From NCBI GenBank assembly GCA_013399875.1, contig VXAZ01006315.1, positions 39,543 through 103,542 on the forward strand: DNA of 64,000 nucleotides. Reading direction: 5' to 3'. The DNA is from Gymnorhina tibicen. Taxonomy: Eukaryota; Chordata; Aves; Passeriformes; Artamidae. The notes below the pieces were generated by a model that did not search any database, had not been told where the DNA came from, and saw only the letters and a program-made list of their open reading frames with translations. The position numbers were made by a program, and so were the translations under genes. Of this stretch, positions 25,911 through 39,029 are shown one piece after another (position 1 is the first letter of the stretch; every line of letters begins with the position of its first letter).

Positions 25911-28900
25911 TCTGCCTAAGAAAACAGGTAAACCAACATTGAGTGTTTCCTTGCAGGAGTTGCTCTGAGTGCAACTTGCTGCTCTTGTGCATAAGGAAGC
26001 AAAAGTACACAAAACCCATAGCAAATTAATATGTAAACTCATTGTACTTGATTATTTCCTTAGCTACAACAGTCTGCAACATTTTCCAAATGTCTTAGAG
26101 TATATTTTTATTTTTAAAGGAATAAATCGTATCCATTTAACATCAGAAGACAGCTCTCCACTGTGAATTGTCAAAGCTTCTGCAACTGGCAGCAGATCTT
26201 CCCCTAAATATCTCAATTTTTGTTTGTTACGGCTTATGTGCCACACTTATTCCCTTCAAGATTATCTGATTCTAGTAAATTAACAGTAAGATGTGGGTTG
26301 TTTGTATCACAGAATGGAGGCACAGAAATCTGTTTTTCTCATGTATATACTTGTTACAGTCTACACATGAATTCCAGAGTTGTTCCTGCAGTTGAGTACT
26401 CTAAGTCCCATTGAGTCAGCCATAACCATTCCTGAGAGGAGGCTTCAAAATCTAAGACGCAGAATTTAGGACTCAGAAGAGAAACCATGAGAGTGAACCT
26501 GTTAATTTTGGTAAGAGGTTTGACACGTAGTTTGAATGGCTTTGAGGCCCCTTCTGTTTTGAATCAAAGTATATAACATATTCACACAATCTGTCTGGAC
26601 CTCTGCAAAGGACTGAATGGAGCACATGACCTGTTGTGCTCTACTTGAAACCATTTCCCACCTTCCAACAGGGCCAGTGTTGGATGGATTTAACACAGTG
26701 CCTTGAGGATTACACTACATACAAGAGCAGCCTTTGTGAAGAAGTGCTAAGAACGGTAGTTAGAAAGGAAAATTCATAAGGATGAAGAAAAAAGACAGCC
26801 ATGAGTTTGCAATGGAAGGTGACAGAAAGGAAGCTGCTGGAGAAAAAAAGTAAAACTGATGGAACTGAGTAATTCTTTCTGATTAGTAATATTTCCTTAA
26901 TTTATTTTCTGAACTCTTGTTATTTTGTACATCTGTTTTGATTCACAACAAGAAACACCTGCTTATGCACCTTCATCATATGGTTGCATTTTATGGGTCA
27001 CAATACAAAAGCATCTCTTCTGTACCAAAGCTTCAAGTGTTCTGAATACCTGTCCAGATTCCAGAAAATAATGTGAACACTATAAATTTAATTTAGAGAT
27101 TGATAAAAACGATAAGAACAGGCTGAAAGTTTCCCATTCTTTAAGTTGACACACATTTTGCTTAAAGCCTACTTTACAACTATTTTTAGCAAGTGAGTGT
27201 ATCCAGCAAATCACATTACTTTATAGACAGCTTTATGGTCAAGTCGGAAAATATCCTTTTTTTCCCTGATACACAAAAGTACTGTGGTGATGGAGTTCTG
27301 GACATGTTGCTGGTACCATTACTGGAGAATGCATCTTGAACCATAAGGGTGTCTAGCTCAAAAAAAATGCTTTGTAGTCTGTTTACTTTTAATTACAAGA
27401 ATGATTAACATATACTTCCCATATTTGAAGTTTGATATGTACTGAAATTTCTCTCTGAGTTGAAAGTCCTAATTTCTCTGTACTCTTTAAATATTTCCTT
27501 AGCAGCTCACAGAGGTAAAACCTATGCAGCATGCATAATGTTTGAATTTGAAACAATGTGTGCCCTACTGGTGCAAGTATTTTAATCTTAATTTTCTAGA
27601 CCAGTTTTAGCTCACAGGGAAAAATGCTCTTAATGAATCTTCATCATTTGGTAGCATTAAATGGGTAACACAGGACCAATTAATATAGCTCATTATAGAA
27701 AATGTATTTTAAAAATCATAATTCATTATATTCATATATAGAAAACTTTCAGTCATTCTTGAAAGTTTTGATCTTAAATGCTACAATAGATATTCAGTAT
27801 TAATAGAGACAAAAAAAACCCCCGAGAATTTCATAGTAAAGCTGTTAGGAAGATTTGGAATTGTATCTAACGGGTTTTTTTATCCTAAAAAGGTTCATTT
27901 TAATAAAGAACATTCCTGAGGTCACTGGTTTCCTCTTGAAATTGAACCCTCCTCAGATATGTGCGTTTGGAACAATGATGTTCCTTGTCTGCAAATTCTG
28001 AAGAGAAAATCTGCAGACTTCCACTGTCCAAATGCAAGACTTTATTGCATGGGAATTTTTTATGAAAATTATTTTTTATATACCATGACACGTATGATGT
28101 ATTTTTTTTTCATATTCAAAAATAGGTAGGAGATTATAAAACCCTTCATCTTTTTTTTTAGTTTGGGAAATAGTCACATTTTAGAAAGTTTTCCAGTACA
28201 TTTTCTTTTGCTTGCCTTTGCATTATTGTACACATTTTCTTTTGCTTTCTCTTTCACATATAAATGAATTACAAAATATTATTTTTGAATTATTGCTATC
28301 TTACATGTACTCCATCTCTGAATGCTTTCAATTTTTATTCTTTTTTTCTTGCATATGAAATAATACCATGCAACAAAAAATTAATTGACTCAGGTTTATA
28401 AATATTTTTTATTAAAACCAGAAGTAGTTATTAAGGCTTTTTATCAGACAAATGAAACGTTTCAACTGCAGTTCAATTGGTAATTAATTTTATGTTCCCC
28501 TTTAGATAAGGATAGGCTTCTCTCTATGATAACACATCTGCAGTTGGAAATCACTTTCCTAATGCCAGTCAGCACTGCTCAGGTGAAGAATTAGTAATAT
28601 CTAACCTCATATTTAGTCCCTTCAAGGCCCAGTCCTGTAAACTTTCACATATGGAAGTACTTTGTGTGAAACTGTGAGGTTTCTTTTGGGAAGACGACTA
28701 TCTGCATGATTAATATTTTTCAGCCATCAATCTTAAATGTAGATTTAGATGCTCACTTCACATGCTGTATATTCTTCATCTAGAATGGGAAAAATCCCCT
28801 ACCAGGTATGGAGTCTAGGACTTAATATGTCAACTCTATGACATTTTTGAGAATATAAGGGATAGAATAGGTTTTAAATGTTATGTGAAACACCCTTAAG

Positions 28901-29175
28901 GTAGTCTGTGAATCTGTTGTGGAAAGATTTTCCAATTGAGACCAATGAGAAGTTTTGTTTAAAAAAGGACAAATTCTCCGCCTGCTTTGATCATCTTTTC
29001 CATGATGTGTGAGCAACCATCAGCAAAGTGATCTGAAAAAGGACGGAGACTTAGGTCTTCATTTTCCCCTTTTCCCTTTGTCTGAAATTCCACCCTTTTG
29101 GGATGTAATTTTGTTTGCACACAGGAGAAAAAAAGGAGTTTAACCACTTAACTGGGAGGAGCATCAGGAGAGATG

Positions 29176-29292
29176 AGGAAAAGAAAAAGAAAAGAAAAAA
29201 GAAAAAAGAAGAGAAGAGAAGAGAAGAGAAGAGAAGAGAAGAGAAGAGAAGAGAAGAGAAGAGAAGAGAAGAGAAGAGAAGAGAAGAGAAGA
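29176..29292. repeat. (GAGAA)n polypurine pentanucleotide microsatellite
   Basis: An impure A/G start (29176-29206) runs into a perfect 5-nt repeat to about 29291, roughly 17 units. One strand is pure purine. It creates long open frames of alternating Arg and Glu residues on + and Ser/Leu/Phe on -, which are not genes. Confidence 0.97.
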
Positions 29293-31917
29293 TTCATAAA
29301 AGGCATAATAGGCATTTTTAAAAGCAGAGTCTGGACTGAAGGAGAGCAGCAACCAGGAACTTTCTGTGCTCTTTGTTTTCAAGGTGTGAGCAGTGTCACA
29401 ACTGAACCTTGTTGCTACAGTATGTGTAACAACAGCATAATCAAAAGCACGGAGCTTCAGCTCTGTTGTAAGTTTACCTGCTCACACTGAGCAGCTCCAA
29501 AGCAGCATAATAGTGAAACCTGAAACCATGGTTTGTATCTAAACGAAAATGTGGTTAGGGAAGCAGAGCACAGCTCTCTGCACATTACAAATGAAGTAGG
29601 AAGTGGCTGATCAGCTGCTGCAGATGTTGTTGCAGGTTCTTAGTAAACCCTCTGTAAAACCCAGAAAACTTCCCAGGTCTTGCATGTAGAAGTGAAGTGC
29701 TTTGCAGTAAAACTGAAAAGCATGTTGGCTTTGCAGAGTAGCTCAAAAGCATTTTGCTTTATAAAAGGATTCTTTCAAAATGCAAGACTTTCTGATATGT
29801 AACTGCTTCAAAAATCCTGAAGTCATTTTATGATGAAAGCTATAAAAATTCTCTAAGAATTTTAAAATTGCATGCATTTTTTCCTGCAGAATATTCAAAG
29901 TTTCCTTGTAGTACCTGCTCATTGTCAGGTCTTCTTAACATTACTAAAAGCAGGAGTCCACACCACACCAGGAGCTACCAGACCCCCCGCATCAGGGGTC
30001 AAAGGGAATAAGGTCTTACCAAATGCCATACTCTAGGCCAAAGAAAGAAGGTGTGGTCTTCTTTTTAGGATGCAAGTCAAGAATCAGTTTTTCCCTTGCA
30101 TGTGCCAGGGATTGCATGGTTATGGAAGGGATTTTCTTACATATGTATGTGTATTTATGCTGTGCATTTATGGTGAAGCAGGCATGATGAGGGCAAACTC
30201 AAAATGGAATGTGCATAGTGCTATGCATTGCTGTTCAGTTCCAGTTTTATTTAGGATGCAATCTTGGACCAGAAATTTCTGGGTTGAGACAATGGATAGT
30301 ATCTCAGCACAGCACTGAATGTTTTAGTAGGGTGAGAATGGCTTTTTCTCATTCTGCTCTGAATGCTTTTGCCCACATAGAATTCACAGGTTCCGAAAAA
30401 GTTGGACTTCTAATTTCTCTTTGAATTCACATGGGAGAGGCATAGAAATTATAGAGTTCCCTTATATGCCTGTTGATTTCTTCTGCTGTTGAATACAGAA
30501 TATCTGGACCTGAAGGGAAGATGGGATTTTTCTCTAGGTGTCATACTGGCTGCCAAAGATGTATCAGTGTTTCCCTTTCACAAGCCAAGAATGGCAAGGG
30601 TCAAAGTCACAAGTATTGCATTGAGACAACTTTAGTGTCCTTCACTTCCCGATAAACAAACATTCCCAAGAATGTAAGTGACCTTTTGGCCACTGCCTAT
30701 ATGGACGTTGTTTGAGAAGGTTCTCCAAGAACACAAGAAACATTTTTGCAGTGTTCTGTGCTTAGTTGTACTGTAAGTGCTGAAGATTTGGGCATGATTA
30801 AAGAAGTTTAATGCCACAAGCAGCAGTGTAATGGGGTATTTGGGACATTCTGTGGACAGTTTTTATGGCAAGTTTCTCTATACAGCTGCAGTTCTTTTCC
30901 ATCTGTTCTCTTGTTTCTTTTTGAAAAGCCTCAGCTTCTGCCTCTGTTTATTCAGTGCAGCACAACATGTGAAAAAACTGAGAATCCTAAGAAGAGAGGA
31001 GAGGCTATTTGGAAACCGAGGTGTTAGATATCAAAGCTGCCACACAGCGACCACCCTTAACGCAGTTTACTGTGATGAGAGTGCTTCAGGTGCATGTGAA
31101 GCCAGGATGTAGTTTCAGTTTGATTTCTTGATCTGAGTGTCTGCAGCTGATTGCTGTTCCACTACCTCCACAGAACTTTTCCATGTTTTTATAGTACCAA
31201 GGGTCCCAGATGATAAAAATAAAAGGAAATATAGTCAAAATTAAATGCTCCATTAAAATAGGAAAAAACACACTATTGAAATGTCATAATAGCTTTGGCT
31301 CAGCAGGCCTGATTATAACACCTTTTTTTTCCAAACAGCTTTTCAGCATGTCACTTTCCTACCCAACTCATTGCACTATTTCCAGTATTAGAATTAGCAT
31401 ATTTTACACCTACACCATAAGTGCCATAAGTGTAGCTAATTAAGCTAATTACAACTCTAAAGGCAAAGAGGAGTTAGTTCTGATAGCTAGAAAACAAAAA
31501 AGCAGTATTACCATTAGTATGATGATCATTTAGTTGCTGTTAGATTATAGCAAACTACAAAAATTAAAAAGGACAGGTTGTTCAGCCTTTATACTTAAAA
31601 ATAAGCACTTAATCTAAAATGCATGTGGTGTCCTTTCCTGGCTCAGTTTCCTATTGCCTGGATTTGGCTCTCAAGAGACATCAGATAAAAGAAGTATTAT
31701 GTACAGAGACTTGGGAAGAATTTTTACCTTAGTCCTACAAACTTATCACAAGAAGTAATACAATATGATGACATAAGGTTCATATGCATGTTGCGCATAT
31801 ACACCACACTCTATTATGGCAACATAGATATAACCACAGAAAAACTGACACAGGATTCCCTATTAAAACACAAAAATAAATTTGAGAGTATCATTAATAC
31901 CAATTAACATGGCTTTC

Positions 31918-31975
31918 ATGAAAACAAAACAAAACAACAACAAAACAAAACCAACCAACTAACCAAAAAACCAGA
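31918..31975. repeat. A-rich (AAAAC)-type low-complexity tract
   Basis: Imperfect AAAAC/CAACAA/CCAACC units on the + strand; simple repeat within the intron. Confidence 0.7.
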
Positions 31976-34900
31976 CTCCTTTCTGGTTGCTTTCTTTGAT
32001 TAGAATCTAGAATTCAGCTGCAGATATGTGTTGTCAATAGTATTTATTATAAGGGATTTTAAAACAATGAGAAATTGTAGCTGGTAAAGTCTGTGGATGA
32101 ATAGAGACTGTGAAGAATTAAAAGCTAACCCATAGTCCACAGATACTCAGATACAACAAGAGCACAGTAATGTGTAATCCTGGGTCATTTAAGCAAAGTT
32201 TGCTTTTATTCAAATGCAGTTGTACAGGTATATTGAAGAAATGTAAACCATACCTGCAAAACAAGGTAGTGTAATGGTTTGGGGAAAAAAATCTAGTTAT
32301 AAGCAACTCTATAACTGGGTAAGGAAGATGACGAGACACAAGAGTATAATGCATAAAGGTTATCAGCTTGTAACTCTTAATTCTTGGAGTTTTACCCGTA
32401 AAGAATTTTCTTATAGTTACAAAGTTTTTGAATAAAAACTTCTTGCTTATGGGCATTACTCAGGAGTCTGCACTTCCAAAACAGGAGGAGGGATGGCAAT
32501 TGGAAAAAGTACTGAAACCCCCTGGATGCAATCAGTAGAGTTATGGCCAGATGAAGAATGACATGCAATTTTCATCACTACATGTGGCAGACAAGTGCAT
32601 GCTGTGTAGAATTCCAGTGCCATATTTTTTAAAGTATTGGAAAGATTGGAGAGATAACAGAAATAGCTGCAAATTAATTGCTACATGGGGAAAAAAAAAA
32701 AAAAAAAGGACCTTAAATTGAGATTTAAAATAGTGAGTCTTTAAAGTCACTGAAAAGAAATCTGAGTGATATATTATTTTTAGTGGTATCAGTACCTTAT
32801 GGGTATAAAACAGTGGTGAACAGTGGTGATAAAAAGGCTTTTGATCCTGTGTGCAAAGATAAAAATAAAAGTAATAGAACCTGAAGCCTGAGGAACTGAG
32901 AAAACAGTAAGATGCATATTTTCATAGTGAGCAAACTTAAACAAACAAGTACCACTACAAAAACACCATAGTATTCTTTCTCTTGTCAACACTCCTCAAA
33001 AAACGGAAAGACACATTTTAGCCAAAATGTTACTTTAGTATATCTCTAGCTGTTGAGCTTAATATAGCAGCAAATATTTTAAATGTGATGTAACACACAG
33101 GACAGCAATCAAAGGATGTCAGCATTGAACTGGAAGGGATATGTAGAAGTTGCTTGTCACTGTGTTGATATCCATCTCTATGTATAGGGTAAGAACAACT
33201 GTACTAGAATTCCTTCATCTCATAAATTTATCCTACTTCTTCAAAATGGACCTCAGGCATGGAAAATCCACTTTCAGTATTGGAAAGTGCCCCCAAACAA
33301 ATGTTGCTGGCCTTTAAACACATTACTTATTGCCTCTTCACTATGGAAAAGAAGGGGGGAAAATATAAATTATCCCTTTCTTCACTGCCAGAGACTTAGG
33401 TCATTCATTTTGTTCATTTTGTTTACCATGTTTCCCTAAACAACCACCATTTGTTCAATATATTCAGGAATTCATGTTTTCTAGACCTCATTCTTGCTAT
33501 TCTCCTTTGGGTACTCTCCAGCTGGTGCACATTAACCCTGCTGTAGCCTCCTCAGTACTAAGAGGAAGGATTATTTCACTTGATTTTTGGGCTATATTTT
33601 TGAATAAAATGTTAAAAAGATAAGTGGCACAAATTTAATCTTGGCATATTTTAAATTGCAAGGATCTTCTTTCGCAGGATGCATGTTCCTTAGCAAAAAC
33701 CACAACAGAATCCACCTGTGTAATCATCAGTGTTGGGTCTATGGGTACTTTGCTGTTTAAGCAACGGAGGAACTTAACAGGTTTAAAATGTGCTGTTGTT
33801 CATATGTATGTTGACAAGGTGGTCCAAGCATCCATGAAGAAAAATGTATCCACACATTTTTGAGTTGTTTGGTAGTAGGTAGAAAAACTGTCAAGGCCTG
33901 ATAATTTCACTTTGATTTCCATGTGAGATATGGAAAGGTCCATCTAAAAGTTATCAATACCCCTTTTCCTGTCAATCCCAAGGGCAGGATTCCAGACATC
34001 CAAGCTAAAAAAGCTCTCTCAATAGCTTCTTGCAAATTTCAGTATTGATATTAAGCTTCAGAAAATATTTGTCATTGTTCTGTGTTTGAGACACTTTTTT
34101 CAGTGTGGTGAACATTTCCTTTGCTTGACAAGATTTTAATCTCTCACAGGTGTGAACTTAAAGAAAATCTCCAGAAGACAAGGGGTTTCTTCTCAGCTCT
34201 AATTGATTTTAACAGAGCTCTGAATTTGCTTTTTCCTTCTGTTCTCCTCTTCCTTGGATTTTCTTGGATTTGTGTCCGTGCAGTTGGGGACAATTATTTT
34301 TGGGTAGCTTTTAATCCACTAATGATACTTCAAAAAAAAAGATACTTCAAAAGCATCATGGCATCCAAATAGTGACTTAATTTGCTTGTGTAGAATAATT
34401 TCTCTCAACATGAACCCTCAGAGCAATGGTTGCTCTGGTTTGGTTGTGGCTTGTGCAGGGAGAATGAATTCAGTGCAGCACACATGCACACCAGCTCACT
34501 CGTGTAATTGTGGCTTCTGTGCCTGGTGCACAGCACCATTTTTTTTAGGCTACACGTGTCTGTTGAGGGTGTAGCTTCTGTGCAGCTTCTCAAACTGCCA
34601 CTTTTCTAGTCTGAGCTTGCTAGAAAATTAAGTCCAGACTTTTAAAACTTACATTAAAAGTGTATTTGAAGACGTTCAGAGGCCTGTACCTCTCTTAATA
34701 AATGCCAAAATATGTTTTCATCTCTCATCCCTTCCCTTAAAACTCTTTCTCTGAGGAAGAAAAACTCAGCAAGACTGCATGAGTGCTCACATGAAACTCT
34801 GCAGTTGGTCTTTTCAAGCAAATTGTGGAATTAAATTATAATTTAGTTTTAAAACACAGGTGTTAATATACTGGATGAACTGTGATGGTTTTGTATCTTG

Positions 34901-35142
34901 TTCGTGTCTTGGCAAAGACATTTTCAAGGCCTTGGATGGGCAAAACATTCTTACATGCAGAGTCTCTTCCCCTCTACTCTGGTAACATAATGTAACAAAA
35001 ATATCTAAGAGCAGGTTCAACAAAATATACTTTCTCTGGGGTGTGTGCAGTACTGATATTTTACCCAAAACTCATCAAATACAGCAAGGTTCCTTTGTCA
35101 GCTGTTTGCTGGATAAATTCAGTCTGTTCTGCTTTATTTCAG

Positions 35143-35323
35143 ATCCTGAAAATGAAGGTTTGAAACAGAAAACATCTTCCTCAGCAGCACTTGCCTCGCC
35201 GATACCTCCATCACACTCTGCTATGCAGTTGCCACCTCCTCCACCAGCCTCTCACCCATCCCTGCAGGTGCCAGCAGCTCCCAGCCTGCCTCCCAGAAAC
35301 ATCAAGCCCAGCTCTGAAACAAT
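35143..35323 (+). CDS. FYB1: FYB1 coding exon 2: proline-rich segment (residues 370-430)
   Basis: Acceptor TTTATTTCAG, donor AAT|GTGAGT, 181 nt. The first codon is completed across the junction to Asn. The exon encodes a serine/alanine stretch followed by LPPPPPASHPSLQVPAAPS and SLPPRNIKP. The SLPPRNIKP end is a clear match to human FYB1. Proline clusters of this sort are potential SH3 or WW ligands. It is separated from exon 1 by the largest intron in the gene, 12.4 kb. Confidence 0.95.
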
Positions 35324-36968
35324 GTGAGTGAACATAAGCCACAAGGTCTTTATTTTCTCACCTTTCACTGCCTATCACTCCTCCTGCAGCAGCTGGTGAA
35401 GGCTGCAGGAGTTCCAGGTTTCTGAGACAGGGGTGTCTCACACTACTTGCCTTATCCCACCCTATACCTGGCCTGTTCAAAATTAGCTTTTATTAGTTTG
35501 AGCCCTCCATCTATTCAGTTTTTTCCCTGAATTGTCTTATCTATACCAACACTTTTTTTTGCCTTGTTGGTGAGGGGATCAGGAAGGGAACAGACTGGTT
35601 TTTTACTCCAGAACAATCCAAAGACTTTAAAACACTGATAGAAAATCAATTTCATCAATAGCTGAAGGTTTTCCCTGAATTCTTCTGGGCAAAGAGGGCA
35701 AGGAGGGTCAGGTCTATGAGTCAATACCTCAGGAAGCAGCTTTGCAAGCTGGAGGAACTGAGCTCAGCACTGGTTGTGAAATTGCACCAAGGCAGTGTCA
35801 TGGGCTCATGTGATAACCCTGAGAAGCCTCTGTTGATATGGGGCTCCTTTCTTTATCCTTCTTTGAAGAGCTGTGTATAAAAGCGGAACTTCGGCTGACA
35901 GAGTTGTAAGTACTTGAGTCCAGCATCAAAACTGACCAGAATCAAGCTGAGCCTGAATAATGAGCTGCTCTCTGACCAGCAGTTACTGCAAAGAGATCAA
36001 ACAGCAGGCAGGGAGAGTTAGAGAGGCGTGTCCAGCTCAGTGCTGTGTGACAGCATTAGTCTTGCCTCACGGCCACAGACCCTGCAGCAGCCATCCTGGA
36101 TATCATCCTCTTTACCAAGGCATGGGAGCCAAGTTTGATTTCAGAGACCTGTGAAATGTACCTCCAGATGACTTGTCTGCTCTCCCACCCCTGTGTGGCC
36201 TGTGAAGTCTCCCCTCTGCTGAAAATGTGTGTCTGGGTGCTGACACCTTTGCTTTCACCTTTCTCCATGCTTTCCTCATCAAGCCAATTTTAGAATGTCC
36301 CATTCTGCTTTCAAGTCCTTTCTTTGATTATACTTCTTTGATGATGACTGTCAGCCCTTCTTTTCTTTCAGCTGTTACAAGGCATTATAAAATTAAAAGT
36401 TCCTGATATTATTAGTTATATTCTCAATTTGATTTCTTGTTTCTCTCATTTGGACAACATTTTAAATCTAAGAGCACTGGAGACATTTCACCTGGCCTAA
36501 CCTTACACCATTGTTTCTCTTGTCCATAGTTTAGACTTTAAGCCCAACAAGTCAAAGTCTCAGAGCTATATTTAACATTGAGCAAAATCTGGTGTTGTCC
36601 TTTTGCTTTATGTAAGAAGCCTGCACCTGCAAAAATGGTTAAAAAGCCCAAAAGATTCTTTCCGTTCAGTCAGCCCATCTGCCTATTATATTTTTCATAC
36701 CATGCTCATAATCATGGTATCTGAGTGCCTTCGGCTCTCTTGATGTTTTTTACTCAGGATCAAGGTGGCCCCATCTGAAACACTGAGTCACAGTCAGGGA
36801 GAGCAATTTAGAAAATCTTGTGTGTACTTAAGTAGGATATAGGGCTCAATAGACTGTTCAGCCTTTGTATAAAATAGATAATAAAAAGCACCAGAAAAAT
36901 GGTGAATGAAAATGTAATCGTAAAACCATCTTCATAGGTTTCACATGTCCACTCTTTCATACTTACAG
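35324..36968 (+). other. FYB1: FYB1 intron 2 with possible LTR/promoter-like stretch
   Basis: Between about 35760 and 36310 the base composition rises above the background and GTATAAAAGCGG (TATA box at about 35876) appears, followed by GC-richer sequence. This could be a decayed solo LTR or a chance promoter-like site. I could not define terminal repeats or target duplications. Confidence 0.3.
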
Positions 36969-37018
36969 AAGCCCAGAGAATGAAGAAAATTATGATGATG
37001 TTGAATTTGTTTCACAGG
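36969..37018 (+). CDS. FYB1: FYB1 coding exon 3: SPENEENYDDV tyrosine motif (residues 430-447)
   Basis: Acceptor ACTTACAG, donor CAGG|GTAAGA, 50 nt. It encodes ISPENEENYDDVEFVSQ plus one base. The SPxNE part matches the human protein, but here the residues after it form YDDV with Tyr438, the consensus bound by the SLP-76 SH2 domain. From memory the human protein has QDGV at this place, so the tyrosine motif may be specific to birds or sauropsids. The exon lies in a group of very small exons between the proline-rich part and the first SH3 domain. Confidence 0.92.
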
Positions 37019-38152
37019 GTAAGATGCATACATTTTATACATTTTAATTAATGGCTACTATGAGAAGCTGTAAGCATATTGTATTTATAAGATAAACAAA
37101 AGTATATTGTATTCAAGAGTGATTATTGTAACTAATTATGCTGGTTCTGTAGCTTTATGGGTGAAGATAGTTGTCTCATTACACTAACAGATCTACTGTT
37201 CTGTGATTAATATGACAGACTCTCAGAAACTGCTTTAAATTTCTTTCTTCCCCCTCTCTGCCCTCTTTTTCCTTTTTTTTTTTTTTAGTAGAAATATGCT
37301 GGGACCATAAATCACCAGATTTTCCAACCTGAACCAAAATGAATGCTGCTTTTTTCAGAGTTGACACTGTGTGGTCTGGTGAAGGAGGCACTGTTTTACA
37401 CTTGATTAAAAAAAAAAAAAATCCGTTGACTGTGCTTTTGCTGTCTCTTTGTGGTCTGACTCAGTGAGAGGCAGTGAGTTGTACCAGGAGCAGCAGAGAA
37501 GCAGATTGTGGCACAAAGAATTTCAATCTGCCTTCTGGTCCCTCCTTGGCGGCACTTGGTCTGTGCCAGGCACACTGTGCATCACTTAGTGTGCTAGCCA
37601 TCCGCGACTTCCAACAGTGCAGGCTGCGGACCTGAAACCAAGCTTTTCTTACCTACCTGCCTGCAGGCTAAGGAGGAAGCAGGAGAGTCACAGAATATCT
37701 TCTCCTGCTGCCCAGGGCAGAGGCTGGCTTAGAAAACATCCTTTGGGCTACTTATCAGCTGTGAGGCTGGTGCAAAAAAGTTCTTTGAGGTCTGTTTGGA
37801 TTTATTAGGTTTTTAACAATTACTTTTCCATATAAATAACCATTTTTGTAAAAAAATAGCATAGGTAAATTCACCACTGTCATTAAAGATTTTTTAAAAC
37901 AAAATTTACACTTTTAAAATACATGGTGAAATATGCTATTTGTAGATATTTTTAGTTTACAGCGTTCTACAAAAGCAATCTAGAAAAACTCTGATTTTTG
38001 CATTCACACTTTCATCAAAAAACAGGAGCCTGCACATATTTCTAGTTAATATCACTGATGTTATTAGCAGTTTTAAATAGTTAATGCTAGCATGAATTGT
38101 TTTCTGTACAGGAAAAAAATAAATATCCTGGTTTTATTTTTTGTTCCTATAG

Positions 38153-38172
38153 GTCATGGAAATACACAGAGG
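38153..38172 (+). CDS. FYB1: FYB1 coding exon 4: 20-nt microexon (residues 447-453)
   Basis: Acceptor TTCCTATAG, donor AGG|GTAAGT. It encodes GHGNTQR and restores phase 0. Both flanking exons need it: leaving it out would break the frame, so it must be constitutive or be skipped together with a neighbour. The human protein has a similar short glycine/asparagine linker between the SPVNE and GETYEDI segments. Support comes from phase continuity and position rather than from strong sequence similarity. Confidence 0.85.
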
Positions 38173-38982
38173 GTAAGTGCTATCCCCCGACATAAATCTA
38201 TCCTTTCTTACCAACAACTTACAAATTTGGTAAAACCTGTTTGACACACTAGACAATTAATTGGAGATTTAATCCAGTGTATTGACAGTAAGTTGTAGAA
38301 GCAATTATTTGTTGTGAAGGCTAGAAGTAAAGTCAGGGAAGCAGAGTAAACTTGAATAAATTATCAAAGCTGGCTAGACACCAAAAATTGATTTTAAAAA
38401 AGTGCAAAACTACACCTTCTATTACCTCTGACACTTCATTTCACTGGAATTTTCCAGAAATAATAGAAATAAGGGCCCTGTTCCATTCTAGTAATAGAAT
38501 ATATCATTTAATATTTCTGTTAATCACAGATTTTTATCAGTATGTTTAAGTACCTGGCTATATAAGGACAAAAACAGTCTCTTGGACCCTAATCTGAGTC
38601 CCATTTAGATCCTTAGTATTCCAGTTTAAATAGTGCTAACCCTGATGCCTTCATTATGGCAGTGCAATCATCAGCACAGACAAAGACTTTATAGGACTAA
38701 ATTTGCAATTAAAACATCCACTTTGGATTAAGCAATGTGCTAGTGTGATTCTAAAAATCCAAGGCTTCATAGTTGTGATATTGTAAAAACAAAGGCAGGA
38801 AAAAAAAGAATATTGGGTTTGAATATAGGAATAACTTGTTTTGGGAAGTATAAAATAATTTGTATTTGCATTTTGCTGTAAATGTTTTTTATATTGTTTG
38901 TATGAAGCTTACGTAGCAGGCCCAGTTTCGTCATCTCTTTCAAGATGTACTTAGACCATTGAAAATGTATTATTTTTTATAG

Positions 38983-39029
38983 GGCCAAGAAAGTGATGGA
39001 GAAACATATGAAGACATTAGTGACATCAG
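38983..39029 (+). CDS. FYB1: FYB1 coding exon 5: DGETYEDI motif (residues 454-469)
   Basis: Acceptor TTTTTTATAG, donor CAG|GTACTA, 47 nt. It encodes GQESDGETYEDISDI plus two bases. ETYEDI matches the human protein closely. Tyr462 lies in an acidic context suited to a Src-family kinase and an SH2 domain. The donor has C at intron +4 rather than the common A/G, and T at +6. Confidence 0.94.

Larger units (their letters stand above)
22726..35142 (+). other. FYB1: FYB1 intron between coding exons 1 and 2 (12.4 kb)
   Basis: GTAAGT donor and TTTCAG acceptor. It holds a (TTAG)n tract at 25890-25910, a long purine pentanucleotide repeat near 29.2 kb, an A-rich (CAAAA)-like stretch near 31918-31975 and an A17 run near 32691-32707. 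No other exon was found. Confidence 0.85.

Noticed and set aside
29115..29490. Arg/Glu-rich and Leu/Phe-rich open frames near 29.2 kb on both strands
   Set aside because: Direct translation of the GAGAA microsatellite.
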